This document shows, in pieces, positions 1 through 12,328 of a DNA stretch of 64,000 nucleotides. Position numbers and translations under genes: made by a program. The stretch is from Sphingobium arseniciresistens (GTDB lineage: Bacteria > Pseudomonadota > Alphaproteobacteria > Sphingomonadales > Sphingomonadaceae), in NCBI GenBank assembly GCA_029167225.1, contig JARFNK010000002.1, forward strand, positions 124,001 to 188,000, in the 5' to 3' direction. A model generated the notes under the pieces. The model had not been told where the DNA came from, did no database searches, and saw nothing but the letters and a program-made list of their open reading frames with translations. Position 1 is the first letter of the stretch, and the number at the start of each line of letters is the position of its first letter.

Positions 1-2160
1 GTGACCGCCGCCAAGTCGGTGAAGGAAGGCCAGGATTTCTTCCCGCTGACCGTCCACTATCAGGAAAAATTCTCGGCTGCCGGCCGTATCCCCGGCGGCT
101 TCTTCAAGCGTGAGCGCGGCGCGACCGAAAAGGAAACGCTGACCAGCCGCCTGATCGACCGCCCCGTCCGTCCGCTCTTCCCCGAAGGTTTCTACAACGA
201 GATCAACGTGATCGCGCAGGTCCTGTCGTTCGACGGCGAGACCGAGGCCGACATCGTGGCGATGATCGCCGCGTCGGCAGCGCTCACCATCTCGGGCGTG
301 CCCTTCATGGGCCCGATCGGCGCTGCGCGCGTCGGCTACAAGGATGGCGAGTATCTGCTGAACCCGTCGATGGACGATGCGAAGGCCGGTGAACTCGACC
401 TGGTCGTCGCCGCCACCCACGAAGCCGTGATGATGGTCGAATCCGAAGCCAAGGAGCTGTCGGAAGAAATCATGCTCGGCGCCGTCGGCTTCGCGCATGA
501 CGCCTGCCGCCAGGTTGTCGAGGCGATCATCAAGCTCGCCGAGAAGGCTGCCAAGGATCCCTGGCCGATGGCCGAGCAGGCTGACCTGTCGGCTGCCAAG
601 GACAAGCTGAAGAAGCTGGTCGGCAAGCAGATCGCCGCCGCCTACAAGCTGACCGACAAGTCGGCCCGCTCGAACGCGCTGAACGAGGCCCGCGCCGCCG
701 CCAAGGCCGCGTTCGCCGACGCGACGCCGCAGGACCAGATGGCCGCCCAGAAGCTGATGAAGAAGCTGGAAGCGGAAATCGTCCGTGGCGCGATCCTGAA
801 GGACGGCAGCCGCATCGACGGCCGCACGACCACGCAGATCCGCCCGATCGAGGCGATCGTCGGCTTCCTGCCCCGCACCCATGGCTCGGCGCTGTTCACG
901 CGCGGCGAGACGCAGTCGATCTGCACCACGACGCTGGGCACCAAGGACGCCGAGCAGATGATCGACGGCCTGACGGGCCTGAGCTATGAGCGCTTCATGC
1001 TGCACTATAACTTCCCGCCCTATTCGGTCGGTGAAGTCGGCCGCTTCGGCGCGCCGGGCCGCCGCGAGGTCGGTCACGGCAAGCTGGCATGGCGTGCGCT
1101 GCACCCCGTGCTGCCGACCAAGGACGAGTTCCCCTACACGATCCGTGTGCTCTCCGACATCACCGAGTCCAACGGCTCGTCGTCGATGGCGACGGTGTGC
1201 GGCGGTTCGCTGTCGATGATGGACGCCGGTGTGCCCCTGAAGCGCCCCGTCTCCGGCATCGCCATGGGCCTGATCCTGGAAGGCAAGGACTTCGCCGTCC
1301 TCTCCGACATCCTGGGTGACGAAGATCATCTGGGCGACATGGACTTCAAGGTCGCCGGCACGTCCGAAGGCATCACCACGATGCAGATGGACATCAAGAT
1401 CGCCGGTATCACCGAAGAGATCATGCGCACCGCGCTTCACCAGGCGAAGGAAGGCCGCGCGCACATCCTTGGCGAGATGGCCAAGGCGCTCGACCACACC
1501 CGCACCGAGCTGTCGGCCCATGCGCCGCGCATCGAGACGATCCAGATCGACAAGACGAAGATCCGTGACGTCATCGGCACCGGCGGCAAGGTGATCCGCG
1601 AGATCGTGGCCGAGACCGGCGCGAAGGTCGACATCGACGACGAGGGCGTGATCAAGATCAGCTCGTCCGACATCAACCAAATCGAAGCCGCCAAGAAGTG
1701 GATTCTCGGCATCGTCGAGGAAGCGGAAGTCGGCAAGGTCTATACCGGCAAGGTCGTGAACATCGTCGATTTCGGCGCGTTCGTGAACTTCATGGGCGGC
1801 AAGGATGGCCTCGTCCACGTTTCCGAGATGCGCAACGAGCGCGTCGAGAAGCCCACCGACGTCGTGTCGGAAGGCCAGGAAGTGAAGGTCAAGGTTCTCG
1901 AGATCGATCCGCGCGGCAAGGTTCGCCTGTCGATGCGCGTCGTCGACCAGGAGACCGGCGAGGAACTGGAGGACACCCGTCCTGCACGTGAGTCCCGTGA
2001 ACCCCGCGGCGACCGTGGCCCGCGCCGTGATGGCGAAGGTCGTGGCGACCGCAACCGCCGTGGCGGTGGCCGTGGCGATCGCGGTCCCCGTCGTGAGCGC
2101 AGCGAAGGCGGCAATGACGATGGCCCCAGCACGCTGCCGGACTTCCTGACCCAGGATTGA
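1..2160 (+). CDS. pnp: Polyribonucleotide nucleotidyltransferase (PNPase), 5' end missing
   Basis: PNPase degrades RNA 3'-to-5' by phosphorolysis and is a core part of the RNA degradosome. The reading frame is open from base 1, and the family normally has about 45-50 more N-terminal residues, so the start lies outside the window. Visible are the two RNase PH folds (the second with the [10 protein letters not shown] region near residue 400), a KH domain with the [11 protein letters not shown] loop near residue 530, and an S1 domain ([13 protein letters not shown]) near residue 585. The C-terminal tail from about residue 655 is very rich in Arg, Gly and Asp, a low-complexity RNA-binding-like tail common in alphaproteobacteria, and ends in a DFLTQD-type terminus. 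A strong terminator follows 28 bases after the stop. Confidence 0.97.
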   Translation: MTAAKSVKEGQDFFPLTVHYQEKFSAAGRIPGGFFKRERGATEKETLTSRLIDRPVRPLFPEGFYNEINVIAQVLSFDGETEADIVAMIAASAALTISGVPFMGPIGAARVGYKDGEYLLNPSMDDAKAGELDLVVAATHEAVMMVESEAKELSEEIMLGAVGFAHDACRQVVEAIIKLAEKAAKDPWPMAEQADLSAAKDKLKKLVGKQIAAAYKLTDKSARSNALNEARAAAKAAFADATPQDQMAAQKLMKKLEAEIVRGAILKDGSRIDGRTTTQIRPIEAIVGFLPRTHGSALFTRGETQSICTTTLGTKDAEQMIDGLTGLSYERFMLHYNFPPYSVGEVGRFGAPGRREVGHGKLAWRALHPVLPTKDEFPYTIRVLSDITESNGSSSMATVCGGSLSMMDAGVPLKRPVSGIAMGLILEGKDFAVLSDILGDEDHLGDMDFKVAGTSEGITTMQMDIKIAGITEEIMRTALHQAKEGRAHILGEMAKALDHTRTELSAHAPRIETIQIDKTKIRDVIGTGGKVIREIVAETGAKVDIDDEGVIKISSSDINQIEAAKKWILGIVEEAEVGKVYTGKVVNIVDFGAFVNFMGGKDGLVHVSEMRNERVEKPTDVVSEGQEVKVKVLEIDPRGKVRLSMRVVDQETGEELEDTRPARESREPRGDRGPRRDGEGRGDRNRRGGGRGDRGPRRERSEGGNDDGPSTLPDFLTQD

Positions 2161-2188
2161 TCCCAGGCGCCGCAAGCATGAGACAGAA

Positions 2189-2220
2189 GGGCCGCCCGGC
2201 ATGTTCGGGCGGCCCTTTTT
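2189..2220 (+). terminator. Rho-independent terminator of pnp
   Basis: Perfect 10-bp stem GGGCCGCCCG (2189-2198) / CGGGCGGCCC (2206-2215), 7-base loop, then five T residues. It lies directly after the pnp stop. Confidence 0.93.
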
Positions 2221-2431
2221 CATTCACGGTGGTGATCGGCATTGGGAGACGGCAACATGCTCCCCGTCGCTCGCATCAGGACGATCCTTGCGCTCGCGAC
2301 GCTTCAAGATGCTGTTTCGGCACATTGGCGGAACGATTTTATGCCCCTGCGCCGACGACCTTGATCTATGTTGTAGCGCAAGAGTAACGATCTTCTATGG
2401 TCGCTCGTTCAATCGTTTGACGGGATTTGGC

Positions 2432-3457
2432 GTGCAGAGAAGAAATGAACTGTTCGTCGAACGCCTGCCGCTGGTTGTTGGCAGCCCCTGGCTTTCTTAT
2501 TCGGCTGCTGCTGCGCTGAGCCTGCTTGCTCTGGTCATTCGCATCAGCGCCAGCTCTGTTCTGCCCAATGGCTACCCTTTCGTCAGCTTCTTTCCGGCCG
2601 TCATCCTGTCGTCATTCCTTTTCGGCGTTCGTGCGGGGATTTTTGCCGCCATACTTTGCGGCCTCTTGTCCTGGTACTTCTTCATCGCACCAGCGGCCTC
2701 ATGGGGGGTGAGCATCGACGCTGTTGTCGCTTTGACATTTTATACCACGGTCGTCGCCGTCGATATCGCTCTGGTCCACTGGATGCAGCGCGCGAACTAC
2801 AAGCTGGCGCTGGAACGGATACGCGGCGCGCAACTCGCCGAAAATCGCGAGTTGCTGTTCCAGGAGTTGCAGCATCGCGTGTCCAACAACCTGCAGGTCG
2901 TGGCATCGCTGATTTCGTTGCAGCAGCGGCAGCTCAAGGACCCGGAAGCGATCAAGGTGCTGGAAGAGGCGGCCGGTCGTCTTGGCCTGATCGGCCGGAT
3001 CAGCCGGGCGCTCTATGATCCGCGCGGCGAGGCCCTGGGGGTCGGCCGCTATGTGGAGGATCTGGTGCGGGACATCATGGCGTCGAACGGCCGCGAGGAT
3101 GTCATCGTGGAGACCGATGTCGAGGAAGGCGTGGTGGTGCATCCCGATACCGCCGTTCCCCTGGCCCTGATCGTGGCGGAGGCGGTGAGCAACGCGCTGG
3201 AACATGGCTTCCCGGACCAGACGGGCGGACGAATCACGCTCAGGCTGCGCAGCGGCGAGGGTGGCGTGCTGACGCTTGAGGTCGTGGACAACGGCCGGGG
3301 GCTGCCGGAGGGTTTTCGGCTGGAGGAGCGGCCGGACAGCATTGGCCTGCGCATCGCGACCCTGTTGGCGCAGCAGTTGCGAGGCAGCTTTCTGCTGGTT
3401 CCGGCCGAAGCCGGGGGTACGCGGGCCGTGCTGGAAATGCCCCTGAACAAAAGGTGA
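2432..3457 (+). CDS. Membrane sensor histidine kinase, DUF4118-type sensor with HisKA_2 domain
   Basis: A membrane-bound sensor kinase expected to phosphorylate a separate response regulator, as in general-stress (PhyR-type) signalling; no partner regulator is adjacent. The N-terminal 110 residues form about four hydrophobic segments resembling the KdpD-like DUF4118 region. A HisKA_2 motif follows (ELQHRVSNNLQVVASL) with the candidate phospho-acceptor His at residue 148, then an HATPase_c domain with the N box (AEAVSNALEHGF) and G1 box (VDNGRGLPEG). The frame is open further upstream, to about 2201, but that part runs through the pnp terminator. I chose GTG at 2432 because it directly precedes the membrane domain; TTG at 2417 is an alternative. 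No strong ribosome binding site is visible. Confidence 0.8.
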   Translation: MQRRNELFVERLPLVVGSPWLSYSAAAALSLLALVIRISASSVLPNGYPFVSFFPAVILSSFLFGVRAGIFAAILCGLLSWYFFIAPAASWGVSIDAVVALTFYTTVVAVDIALVHWMQRANYKLALERIRGAQLAENRELLFQELQHRVSNNLQVVASLISLQQRQLKDPEAIKVLEEAAGRLGLIGRISRALYDPRGEALGVGRYVEDLVRDIMASNGREDVIVETDVEEGVVVHPDTAVPLALIVAEAVSNALEHGFPDQTGGRITLRLRSGEGGVLTLEVVDNGRGLPEGFRLEERPDSIGLRIATLLAQQLRGSFLLVPAEAGGTRAVLEMPLNKR

Positions 3458-3503
3458 TGGAAACAGGCTCAACTGCTGCTTGGCGGCAGCGCTGGGCTGA
3501 GCT

Positions 3504-4325
3504 ATGACCGCCCCCATGCAGATGTTCTCCAAGTCGCCGCTCGGCCGGATCGCTCGTGCGGCCAGTGCCCCAGTTCTTGTCTCCGCGCTTGGCCTGGCGC
3601 TGCTTTCGGGCTGCTCCACCACCAAGAACAAGGCCGATACGCTCTACGTCGCCCGCGACGTGTCGACGCTGTATAATGCAGGCAAATTTCGGCTGGATCG
3701 CGGGCAATACAAGCTCGCCGCCGCGCTGTTCGACGAGGTGGAACGCCAGCATCCCTATTCGCCCTGGGCCCGCCGTGCGCAGCTCATGGCCGCATTCAGC
3801 TATTACATGAACCGCGACTACACCGAATCGATCGCGGGTGCGCAGCGCTTCCTGTCGATCCATCCGGGCAACAAGGACGCGCCCTACGCCTATTATCTGA
3901 TCTCGCTCTGCTATTATGAGCAGATCGCCGACGTGACCCGCGACCAGAAGATCACGCAGGACGCCCTGTCAGCGCTGGGCGAGCTGATCCGCCGCTATCC
4001 CCAAAGCCGTTATGCCGCCGACGCGCGTTTGAAGCTGGACCTGGTGAACGACCATCTGGCCGGCAAGGAAATGGAGATCGGCCGTTTCCACCAGCGGCGC
4101 GGCCAGTGGCTGGCGGCGACGCTTCGCTTCCGCACGGTGATCGACAAGTTCCAGACGACGACCCACGCCCCCGAAGCGCTTGAACGTCTCGTGGAAAGCT
4201 ATCTCTCGCTCGGCCTGCCCGAGGAGGCAAAGAAGGCCGCCGCCGTGCTGGGCGCCAACTATCCCGGCTCCAAATGGTATGAGCGCTCGTACAAGCTGAT
4301 CCGGGAACATGGCGCCAAGGCGTAG
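3504..4325 (+). CDS. bamD: Outer membrane protein assembly factor BamD
   Basis: BamD is the essential lipoprotein of the BAM complex that folds beta-barrel proteins into the outer membrane. The protein has a signal peptide ending in a lipobox (LALLSGC, Cys at about residue 37), then tetratricopeptide-like helical repeats over the rest of its 273 residues (for example LAAALFDEVERQHPYSPWA and LISLCYYEQIADVTRDQ). Length and the TPR content fit the YfiO/ComL family. The ATG at 3516 is an alternative start. It is followed by recN and ligA, an order typical of alphaproteobacteria. Confidence 0.93.
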   Translation: MTAPMQMFSKSPLGRIARAASAPVLVSALGLALLSGCSTTKNKADTLYVARDVSTLYNAGKFRLDRGQYKLAAALFDEVERQHPYSPWARRAQLMAAFSYYMNRDYTESIAGAQRFLSIHPGNKDAPYAYYLISLCYYEQIADVTRDQKITQDALSALGELIRRYPQSRYAADARLKLDLVNDHLAGKEMEIGRFHQRRGQWLAATLRFRTVIDKFQTTTHAPEALERLVESYLSLGLPEEAKKAAAVLGANYPGSKWYERSYKLIREHGAKA

Positions 4326-4457
4326 GGCCGTTTCTCCGTCGCCCCGGCGTAGGCCGATGGGAGACATGCGCTTTCCGTCCGAAATGCGGGCGAAATTCCG
4401 ATATGCCGCGGTCGGGCCTGCGGGCCTGCATCGGGCCGCGGGCTGCGGGCGTGGATC

Positions 4458-6122
4458 ATGCTGACGGCGCTTTCCATCCGCAACGTGGTGCTGATCGAGG
4501 CGCTGGATCTCGTTTTCGGTCCGGGGCTCGGCGTGCTGACGGGCGAAACCGGCGCGGGCAAGTCGATCCTGCTCGATGCGCTCGGCCTGGCGCTCGGCGC
4601 GCGGGCCGAAAGCGGTCTCGTGCGGCACGGGGAGGCGCAGGCCAGCGTCACCGCGACCTTCGAGCTGTCGGGCGGCGACCATCCCGTCCGCGCAGTGCTT
4701 GCGGAAAGCGACATCGAAATCGAGCCGGGCGAGCCGCTCATCATCCGCCGGACGGTGAAGGCCGACGGTGGCAGCCGCGCCTTCGTGAACGATCAGGCCT
4801 GCTCGGCCGCACTGCTGCGCGAGATAGGGCCGGGGCTGGTGGAGATCCATGGCCAGCATGACGACCGGGGGCTGCTCAACCCGCGCGGCCACCGTGCGCT
4901 GCTGGATGCCTTCGGGCGCTGCGACATGCGCAGTGTCGCGCAGGTGCATGATGCGTGGCGGACGGCGGAGACCGCGCTGGAAACGGCACGGTCGGAGATT
5001 GCCGCTGCGGCGCGCGACCGCGACTATCTGGACCATGCCGTCACCGAACTGGCCGCATTCTCACCCGAAGAGGGGGAGGAGGCTCTGCTGGCGGAAGAGC
5101 GTGCCGCGATGCAGACCGGCGCGCGGCTGGCCGAAGACCTGACCACGATAGACGGGCTGATCGACGGTTCTGACGGCGGCATCGCCCGCCTGCGGCAGGC
5201 GGCGCGGCGGCTGGACCGGATCGCGCCGGAGCATCCCTTGCTGGCCGATGCGCTGGCGGCCTTCGACCGCGCGCTGATCGAGGCAGGGGAGGCCGAGGAT
5301 CATCTGGCCGGGGCGCGTGAGGCGCTGAGCTTCGACCCGGCGCGGCTGGACAACATCGAAACCCGGCTGTTCGAACTGCGGGCACTGGCGCGCAAGCATC
5401 AGGTGCAGCCCGACGATCTCGCCGCTCTCATGGCGCAGATGCGCGAGACGCTGGGCCGGATCGACGCGGGCGAGGAGGGTATTGCGGCGTTGGAGGCCGA
5501 TGTCGCGGCGAAGGCAAAGGCCTATCGCGCGGCGGCGGAGGCACTGTCTGCCGCACGGATCGCGGCAGCGGCACGGCTCGATGCAGCGGTTGCCGGAGAA
5601 CTGGCACCGCTGAAGCTGGACGCCGCGCGCTTCCGTACCGCCGTGACATCCCTGCCAGAGGCGCAGTGGAGCAGCCATGGCGCGGACCGGGTGGAGTTCG
5701 AGATTTCGACGAACCCCGGCGCACCTTTCGCGCCGCTGGCGAAGATCGCGTCGGGCGGCGAGCTTTCACGCTTCATCCTGGCATTGAAGGTCGCGCTCGC
5801 GCAGGAAGGCGGGGCGGACACGATGATCTTCGACGAGATCGACCGGGGCGTCGGCGGCGCGGTGGCATCGGCCATCGGCGAACGGCTCGCGCGGCTGGCC
5901 CATGGGCACCAGCTGCTCGTCGTGACCCACAGCCCGCAAGTGGCCGCGCGCGGCCTTGCCCATATGCTGATCGCCAAGGCGAATGACGGCACCGTCACGC
6001 GGACGGGCGTGCGCCGGCTGGGCGAAGACGAACGCCGCGAGGAAATCGCCCGCATGCTCTCCGGCGCGGAGATCACGGCGGAAGCGCGGGCGCAGGCCGA
6101 TCGGTTGCTTGAGGGGGTGTGA
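4458..6122 (+). CDS. recN: DNA repair protein RecN
   Basis: RecN is an SMC-like ATPase acting early in recombinational repair of double-strand breaks. The 554-residue length matches the family. Residues near 30 carry the Walker A motif (GETGAGKS); the middle is a long Ala/Glu/Arg-rich coiled coil; the C-terminal half carries the ABC signature (ASGGELSRF, about residue 433) and Walker B (TMIFDEIDRGVGG), followed by the His switch (LLVVTHSPQVAARG). The start is the first ATG in frame with the canonical opening MLTALSIRNVVLIE. It lies between bamD and the ligA pair. Confidence 0.96.
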   Translation: MLTALSIRNVVLIEALDLVFGPGLGVLTGETGAGKSILLDALGLALGARAESGLVRHGEAQASVTATFELSGGDHPVRAVLAESDIEIEPGEPLIIRRTVKADGGSRAFVNDQACSAALLREIGPGLVEIHGQHDDRGLLNPRGHRALLDAFGRCDMRSVAQVHDAWRTAETALETARSEIAAAARDRDYLDHAVTELAAFSPEEGEEALLAEERAAMQTGARLAEDLTTIDGLIDGSDGGIARLRQAARRLDRIAPEHPLLADALAAFDRALIEAGEAEDHLAGAREALSFDPARLDNIETRLFELRALARKHQVQPDDLAALMAQMRETLGRIDAGEEGIAALEADVAAKAKAYRAAAEALSAARIAAAARLDAAVAGELAPLKLDAARFRTAVTSLPEAQWSSHGADRVEFEISTNPGAPFAPLAKIASGGELSRFILALKVALAQEGGADTMIFDEIDRGVGGAVASAIGERLARLAHGHQLLVVTHSPQVAARGLAHMLIAKANDGTVTRTGVRRLGEDERREEIARMLSGAEITAEARAQADRLLEGV

Positions 6123-6215
6123 CAACCCGCTTGTCATTTGCCCCCGGCTTGCCGAAGGAGCATCATTTCTGAATGTCAGGGCCGGGGCAGGGCGCCCGCC
6201 CGAAAGGATGCAAGC

Positions 6216-8746
<2,531 letters not shown>

Positions 8747-8858
8747 TTACGCATCCGAAAATACTCGTTGGAAAATACATATGATCGGCGCGATAATATG
8801 CCCTTAATCGGCTGGGCCTAATGTGGGCTCGGGCAGGGAGTCGATCAAAACCCAGGAT

Positions 8859-9875
8859 ATGACCAGCAACGAAGTTCAGCTTACGGGAACATGGCCGCTG
8901 GTACACACCTGGCCTGTCCCTGCCATGTTCAGGAGCATTGGCGGGCAGGACATGGCGCTGGCCCACGCGGGCGGCGGTATCCCCTCGATCGCGCCGGCCA
9001 ATGCCGACCAGATGCGGGGGCTTCCCGGCATCGGTTTCTGGGAATGCGACCTTCGCGACAATGCGCTTTATTGGACGCAAGGCGTCTTTGAGCTGTTCGG
9101 ATTGCCCAGTGACGTGATGCCGGCGCGCAGCGATGCGGTCGCTTGTTATTGCGAGGATTCGCGCGAGGCGATGGAGTTGCTGCGGGCTTATGCCGTTCGG
9201 CACCGCAGGGGCTTCACGCTGGATGCCCGGATCGCCAGGCCCAATGGGCAGCACCGCTGGATGCGCCTCACCGCGAGCGTCGGGAGCAACCGTGGGCGGG
9301 CGCGGATGCTCTATGGCACGAAGCAGGATATTACCCAGGAGCATGATCGCCGCCGGGCGCTGAGCGGCGCCGTGGATATCGACGCGCTGAGCGGCCTGTT
9401 TACGCGCGCGGGGTTTGAATGGCGCTTTGTGCGGATGCTTGTAAGCCCCACCTTTGTCTCGGGGCTTCTGTTGTTGATCGACATCGACGACGTGGACCTG
9501 ATCCGCAAGCGATTTGGCGCTGTCGCCGCCGATGCGTGCCTGGGGATGATCGGTTCGGCGCTCGCCCGCAATGCCAGTGATGATGTGATCGTCGGACGTT
9601 TGGACGATTGCCGGTTCGCGGTATTCATCAGCGGATCGGCAGGCGAAGGCATGATGGCGCGATCGGTCGAGGCCGTGCTGCGCGCCGTTGCGGAGCCGAT
9701 CTTCTGGCAGGGCTATCTGCTTCGGATCGTGCCGTCCTATGGCACCGCCATGGCTTATGGAAACGCCGAGCGCGATCCCGCGACGCTGTTCTCTACCGCC
9801 GCGCAGAGGCTGAGTGCCGCGCGTTTCGATAGTGACCGCTATGAGGTAGAAGGCAGGAAAGACCTTCTGCGATAG
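8859..9875 (+). CDS. PAS domain protein with degenerate GGDEF domain
   Basis: A cytoplasmic signalling protein of about 338 residues. A PAS domain (GFWECDLRDNALYWTQGVFELFG and the following PAC-like GTKQDITQEHDRRRAL) precedes a GGDEF-type fold: LSGLFTRAGFEWRF, the metal-binding-like LLLIDIDDVDLIRKRFG, and, at the position of GGDEF, RLDDCRFAVF. The loss of the GGDEF signature predicts no diguanylate cyclase activity, so it is likely a c-di-GMP or GTP sensor or a protein-interaction module. No EAL domain. ATG at 8859 was preferred for a nearby AGG; GTG at 8823 is possible. Confidence 0.75.
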   Translation: MTSNEVQLTGTWPLVHTWPVPAMFRSIGGQDMALAHAGGGIPSIAPANADQMRGLPGIGFWECDLRDNALYWTQGVFELFGLPSDVMPARSDAVACYCEDSREAMELLRAYAVRHRRGFTLDARIARPNGQHRWMRLTASVGSNRGRARMLYGTKQDITQEHDRRRALSGAVDIDALSGLFTRAGFEWRFVRMLVSPTFVSGLLLLIDIDDVDLIRKRFGAVAADACLGMIGSALARNASDDVIVGRLDDCRFAVFISGSAGEGMMARSVEAVLRAVAEPIFWQGYLLRIVPSYGTAMAYGNAERDPATLFSTAAQRLSAARFDSDRYEVEGRKDLLR

Positions 9876-9897
9876 GCGATTGGCCAGCCTGTGCGCA

Positions 9898-10581
9898 TCA
9901 CCCGCCGGAAGCAGGGAACCAGCGCATCACGCTCCACGCCGACGGCGTCCAGATGCCGATGCGTGCGCCGATCGCGCGCAATTTGGCGCCTGTCCATTCA
10001 TTGCAGGTCTGCGCCGCGCTGTAACGGCCGCGCGCCGGATAGAAGGCGTCGTCATCGCCATAGCCGGCAATGGCTGCACCCGGCGCGAAGTCCGCCTCGA
10101 TGGCATTCGCGAGCGAGCGATACTGGTCGGGGGAGAGCGTGACGGGGCGAAGGTCGTCGCCGCGCCAGAGCCGCGACAGATGGTCGACATGGATCAGCGT
10201 ATCGTTACTGCCCATCGCCGCGCGCATCACCGTGGGGATGCTGACATCGGCCCATGTCGGTGTGTTGAGGTAGAAGTCGCGCTGGCCCCAGCCGATGATA
10301 ATCCATTGCCCGGATCGGACGGGATTGCGCAGGTCGCTGGCGGGGAAGCGCCCGCGCCAGTCGTGCAGCGGGCCGGCGATCGGAAAGACGATGCCGGTAT
10401 GGACGCCGTTGGAATAGACATGGATCGTCACGCCGCCCTGCGCGGGCGCGTGCCAGTCGCGATTGGCCGGACTGAGCGACCCCTCGACAACTGCCACCGC
10501 CCACAGCGCCAGCGCGAATGACAGTGCGAAGAGCAGTCCGCAGACGATGCGGATCAGGCGCCCCGCGAACCGGCCCGTCAC
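9898..10581 (-). CDS. DUF2459 (TIGR02117) family membrane-anchored protein
   Basis: About 227 residues. One N-terminal membrane segment or signal anchor (CGLLFALSFALALWAVAVV) is followed by an extracytoplasmic domain with VYSNGVHTGIVFPI, WIIIGWGQRDFYLNTPTW, and CNEWTGAKLRAIG, the conserved blocks I associate with the TIGR02117/DUF2459 family. The conserved His (GVHTG) and Cys (TCNEWT) resemble a papain-like/NlpC-type pair, but function is unproven. It starts with GTG overlapping the prmA stop (GTGA), so it is the last gene of a prmA operon, convergent with the PAS-GGDEF gene. Confidence 0.72.
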   Translation of the reverse strand: MTGRFAGRLIRIVCGLLFALSFALALWAVAVVEGSLSPANRDWHAPAQGGVTIHVYSNGVHTGIVFPIAGPLHDWRGRFPASDLRNPVRSGQWIIIGWGQRDFYLNTPTWADVSIPTVMRAAMGSNDTLIHVDHLSRLWRGDDLRPVTLSPDQYRSLANAIEADFAPGAAIAGYGDDDAFYPARGRYSAAQTCNEWTGAKLRAIGARIGIWTPSAWSVMRWFPASGG

Positions 10582-11558
10582 CAGCTGCCGAAGCCCGGCG
10601 CTTCGCCTACCGCCTCCGCCGCCCAGCGACGCGGCCGCTTCCAGCCGATGCGCGGGCGCTTGCGCAGGCGCAATGTGGGCCAGGGTCCATTGTCGATCCT
10701 GTCGGCCAGCCGCATGCCCTGCTTGCGATAGGCCGCGATCACGCGCTCCGCTTGGTCGTCGAGCAGCCCGGCAAGGATCAGCGTGCCGCCATCCTCTATC
10801 ATCGCGCAGAGCGACGGGGCCAGTTCGATCAGCGGTCCGGCGAGGATGTTGGCGATCAGCAGGTCATAGGGCGCGCGGTTGGCGATGCCGGGATGATCGA
10901 CCCCGGCGGCGGCGAACAGGGTCAGCTTGCCCGTGCCCATGCCCAGCGGGATGTCATTGGTGATCGCATTCTCTTCCGTGACGGCGACGGAAATGGGGTC
11001 GATGTCCGACGCGGTGAGATAGGCGCGGGGCCACAGGTGCATCGCGGCGAAGGCAAGGAGTCCGGTGCCGGTGCCGACATCGGCGATATTGCCGAAGCGG
11101 CCGCCGATGCTGCGGAGCCGGTCGAGCATGAGCAGGCAGCCGCTGGTGGTTTCATGCTGGCCGGTGCCGAAGGCGGCGCTGGCGGGGATGAGGAAGGGGA
11201 CCACATCGTCGGGCACGGGATCGGCGGCACTGTTGCGTACGTAGAAGCGGCCGGCCGTCACGGGTTCCAGCCCTTGCTGGCTCATCGTCACCCAATCTTC
11301 CTGATCGAGCTTTTCCAGCTCGGGCTTCACCTGCCGGGCGCTGGGGACGAGGGTGCGGATCAGCTTGATCGTGGTCGCGTTGGGCTTGCCCTCGAAATAG
11401 GCGTCGAGGCGCCAGCTGTCGGAATTGTCGGTCTCCGTCTCGCTGGTCATCAGCACCGGCGGATTGTCCATCATGGCGAGCGCGGCGATGTCGCCGTCCA
11501 GCGCTTCGGCCTCGGCACGGGTGCAGGGCAGGGTGAGCTTCCAGCTCTCAGCGGACAT
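10578..11558 (-). CDS. prmA: Ribosomal protein L11 methyltransferase
   Basis: PrmA trimethylates ribosomal protein L11 with S-adenosylmethionine. The SAM-binding Rossmann motif IADVGTGTGLLAFAA and the preceding FGTGQHETT block are diagnostic, followed by DLLIANILAGPL (the NPPF-like catalytic loop) and a beta-strand region. The ATG at 11558 (MSAESWKL) was chosen; an in-frame ATG 7 codons upstream lies inside the preceding gene. It overlaps the SDR stop by 11 bases and the DUF2459 start by 4, so the three genes form one minus-strand operon. Confidence 0.93.
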   Translation of the reverse strand: MSAESWKLTLPCTRAEAEALDGDIAALAMMDNPPVLMTSETETDNSDSWRLDAYFEGKPNATTIKLIRTLVPSARQVKPELEKLDQEDWVTMSQQGLEPVTAGRFYVRNSAADPVPDDVVPFLIPASAAFGTGQHETTSGCLLMLDRLRSIGGRFGNIADVGTGTGLLAFAAMHLWPRAYLTASDIDPISVAVTEENAITNDIPLGMGTGKLTLFAAAGVDHPGIANRAPYDLLIANILAGPLIELAPSLCAMIEDGGTLILAGLLDDQAERVIAAYRKQGMRLADRIDNGPWPTLRLRKRPRIGWKRPRRWAAEAVGEAPGFGSW

Positions 11559-12240
11559 AGCTGGCTCCATTGGCGTCAAGGACGGCGCCAGTCATTGAGG
11601 GAGGCGCATCGAGCGCCAGGAATGTTGCGATCGTGGCGATTTCTTCTGGCGCAGCGACGCGGCCGAGGGGAATGTCGGCAAGCAGCTTGTCGCCGCCCCG
11701 GCTTGCAAGATAGTCCGTGGCCATGCCGGTCATGGTGAAGCCGGGGCAGATGGCGAAGGCCAGGATATTCTGCCCGGCATAGCCGCGCGCGATCGTCTTG
11801 GTCATGCCGACCATGCCGGCCTTCGATGCGGCATAATGCCAGTGCGCGGGGCTGTCGCCGCGATAGGCGGCGCGGCTGGCGACATTGACGATGCGACCAC
11901 CCGTGCCGCGCGCCTGCCAATGGAGAATGGCCGCGCGGGACAGCACCGCCGAAGCCTCCAGGTTGATGGTCATGGTCCGGCGCCACTGATCGACCCAGAT
12001 ATCGTCGGGCTCGTCGATGGGCGATGCTTCGAACACGCCGGCATTGTTGATGAGGATGTCGATGCGGCCGTCGAGCTTGTCGAGCGCCGCCTGCCATAGG
12101 GTGGATGGGCCGTCGGGGCTCGAAAGATCAGCGTCGCCGCTGGAGGCGGCGAACAGCTGTACGTCGCGCGCGCGCAGGGTGTCGGCAATGGCCGCGCCGA
12201 TGCCGCGGCTGGCGCCGGTCAAAAGGATATGGGTCGTCAT
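11548..12240 (-). CDS. SDR-family NAD(P)-dependent oxidoreductase
   Basis: A 230-residue classical short-chain dehydrogenase. It shows the cofactor glycine motif TGASRGIG (residues 8-15), the NNAGVF motif, catalytic Ser in VNVASRAAY, and the YAASK catalytic Tyr/Lys. The C-terminus (GAVLDANGASYV) resembles the 3-oxoacyl-ACP reductase type, but substrate cannot be assigned. The start is ATG at 12240; an upstream open extension has no family similarity. First gene of the SDR-prmA-DUF2459 operon. Confidence 0.88.
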   Translation of the reverse strand: MTTHILLTGASRGIGAAIADTLRARDVQLFAASSGDADLSSPDGPSTLWQAALDKLDGRIDILINNAGVFEASPIDEPDDIWVDQWRRTMTINLEASAVLSRAAILHWQARGTGGRIVNVASRAAYRGDSPAHWHYAASKAGMVGMTKTIARGYAGQNILAFAICPGFTMTGMATDYLASRGGDKLLADIPLGRVAAPEEIATIATFLALDAPPSMTGAVLDANGASYVR

Positions 12241-12328
12241 CCCGCCCGAGTAGCGGAGGAGTGGCCGGAACGAAAGCGGTCTGTGCCTTTGGCCTATGGC
12301 TGCGGGAGCAACGCGGGTGTGGCGTGGC

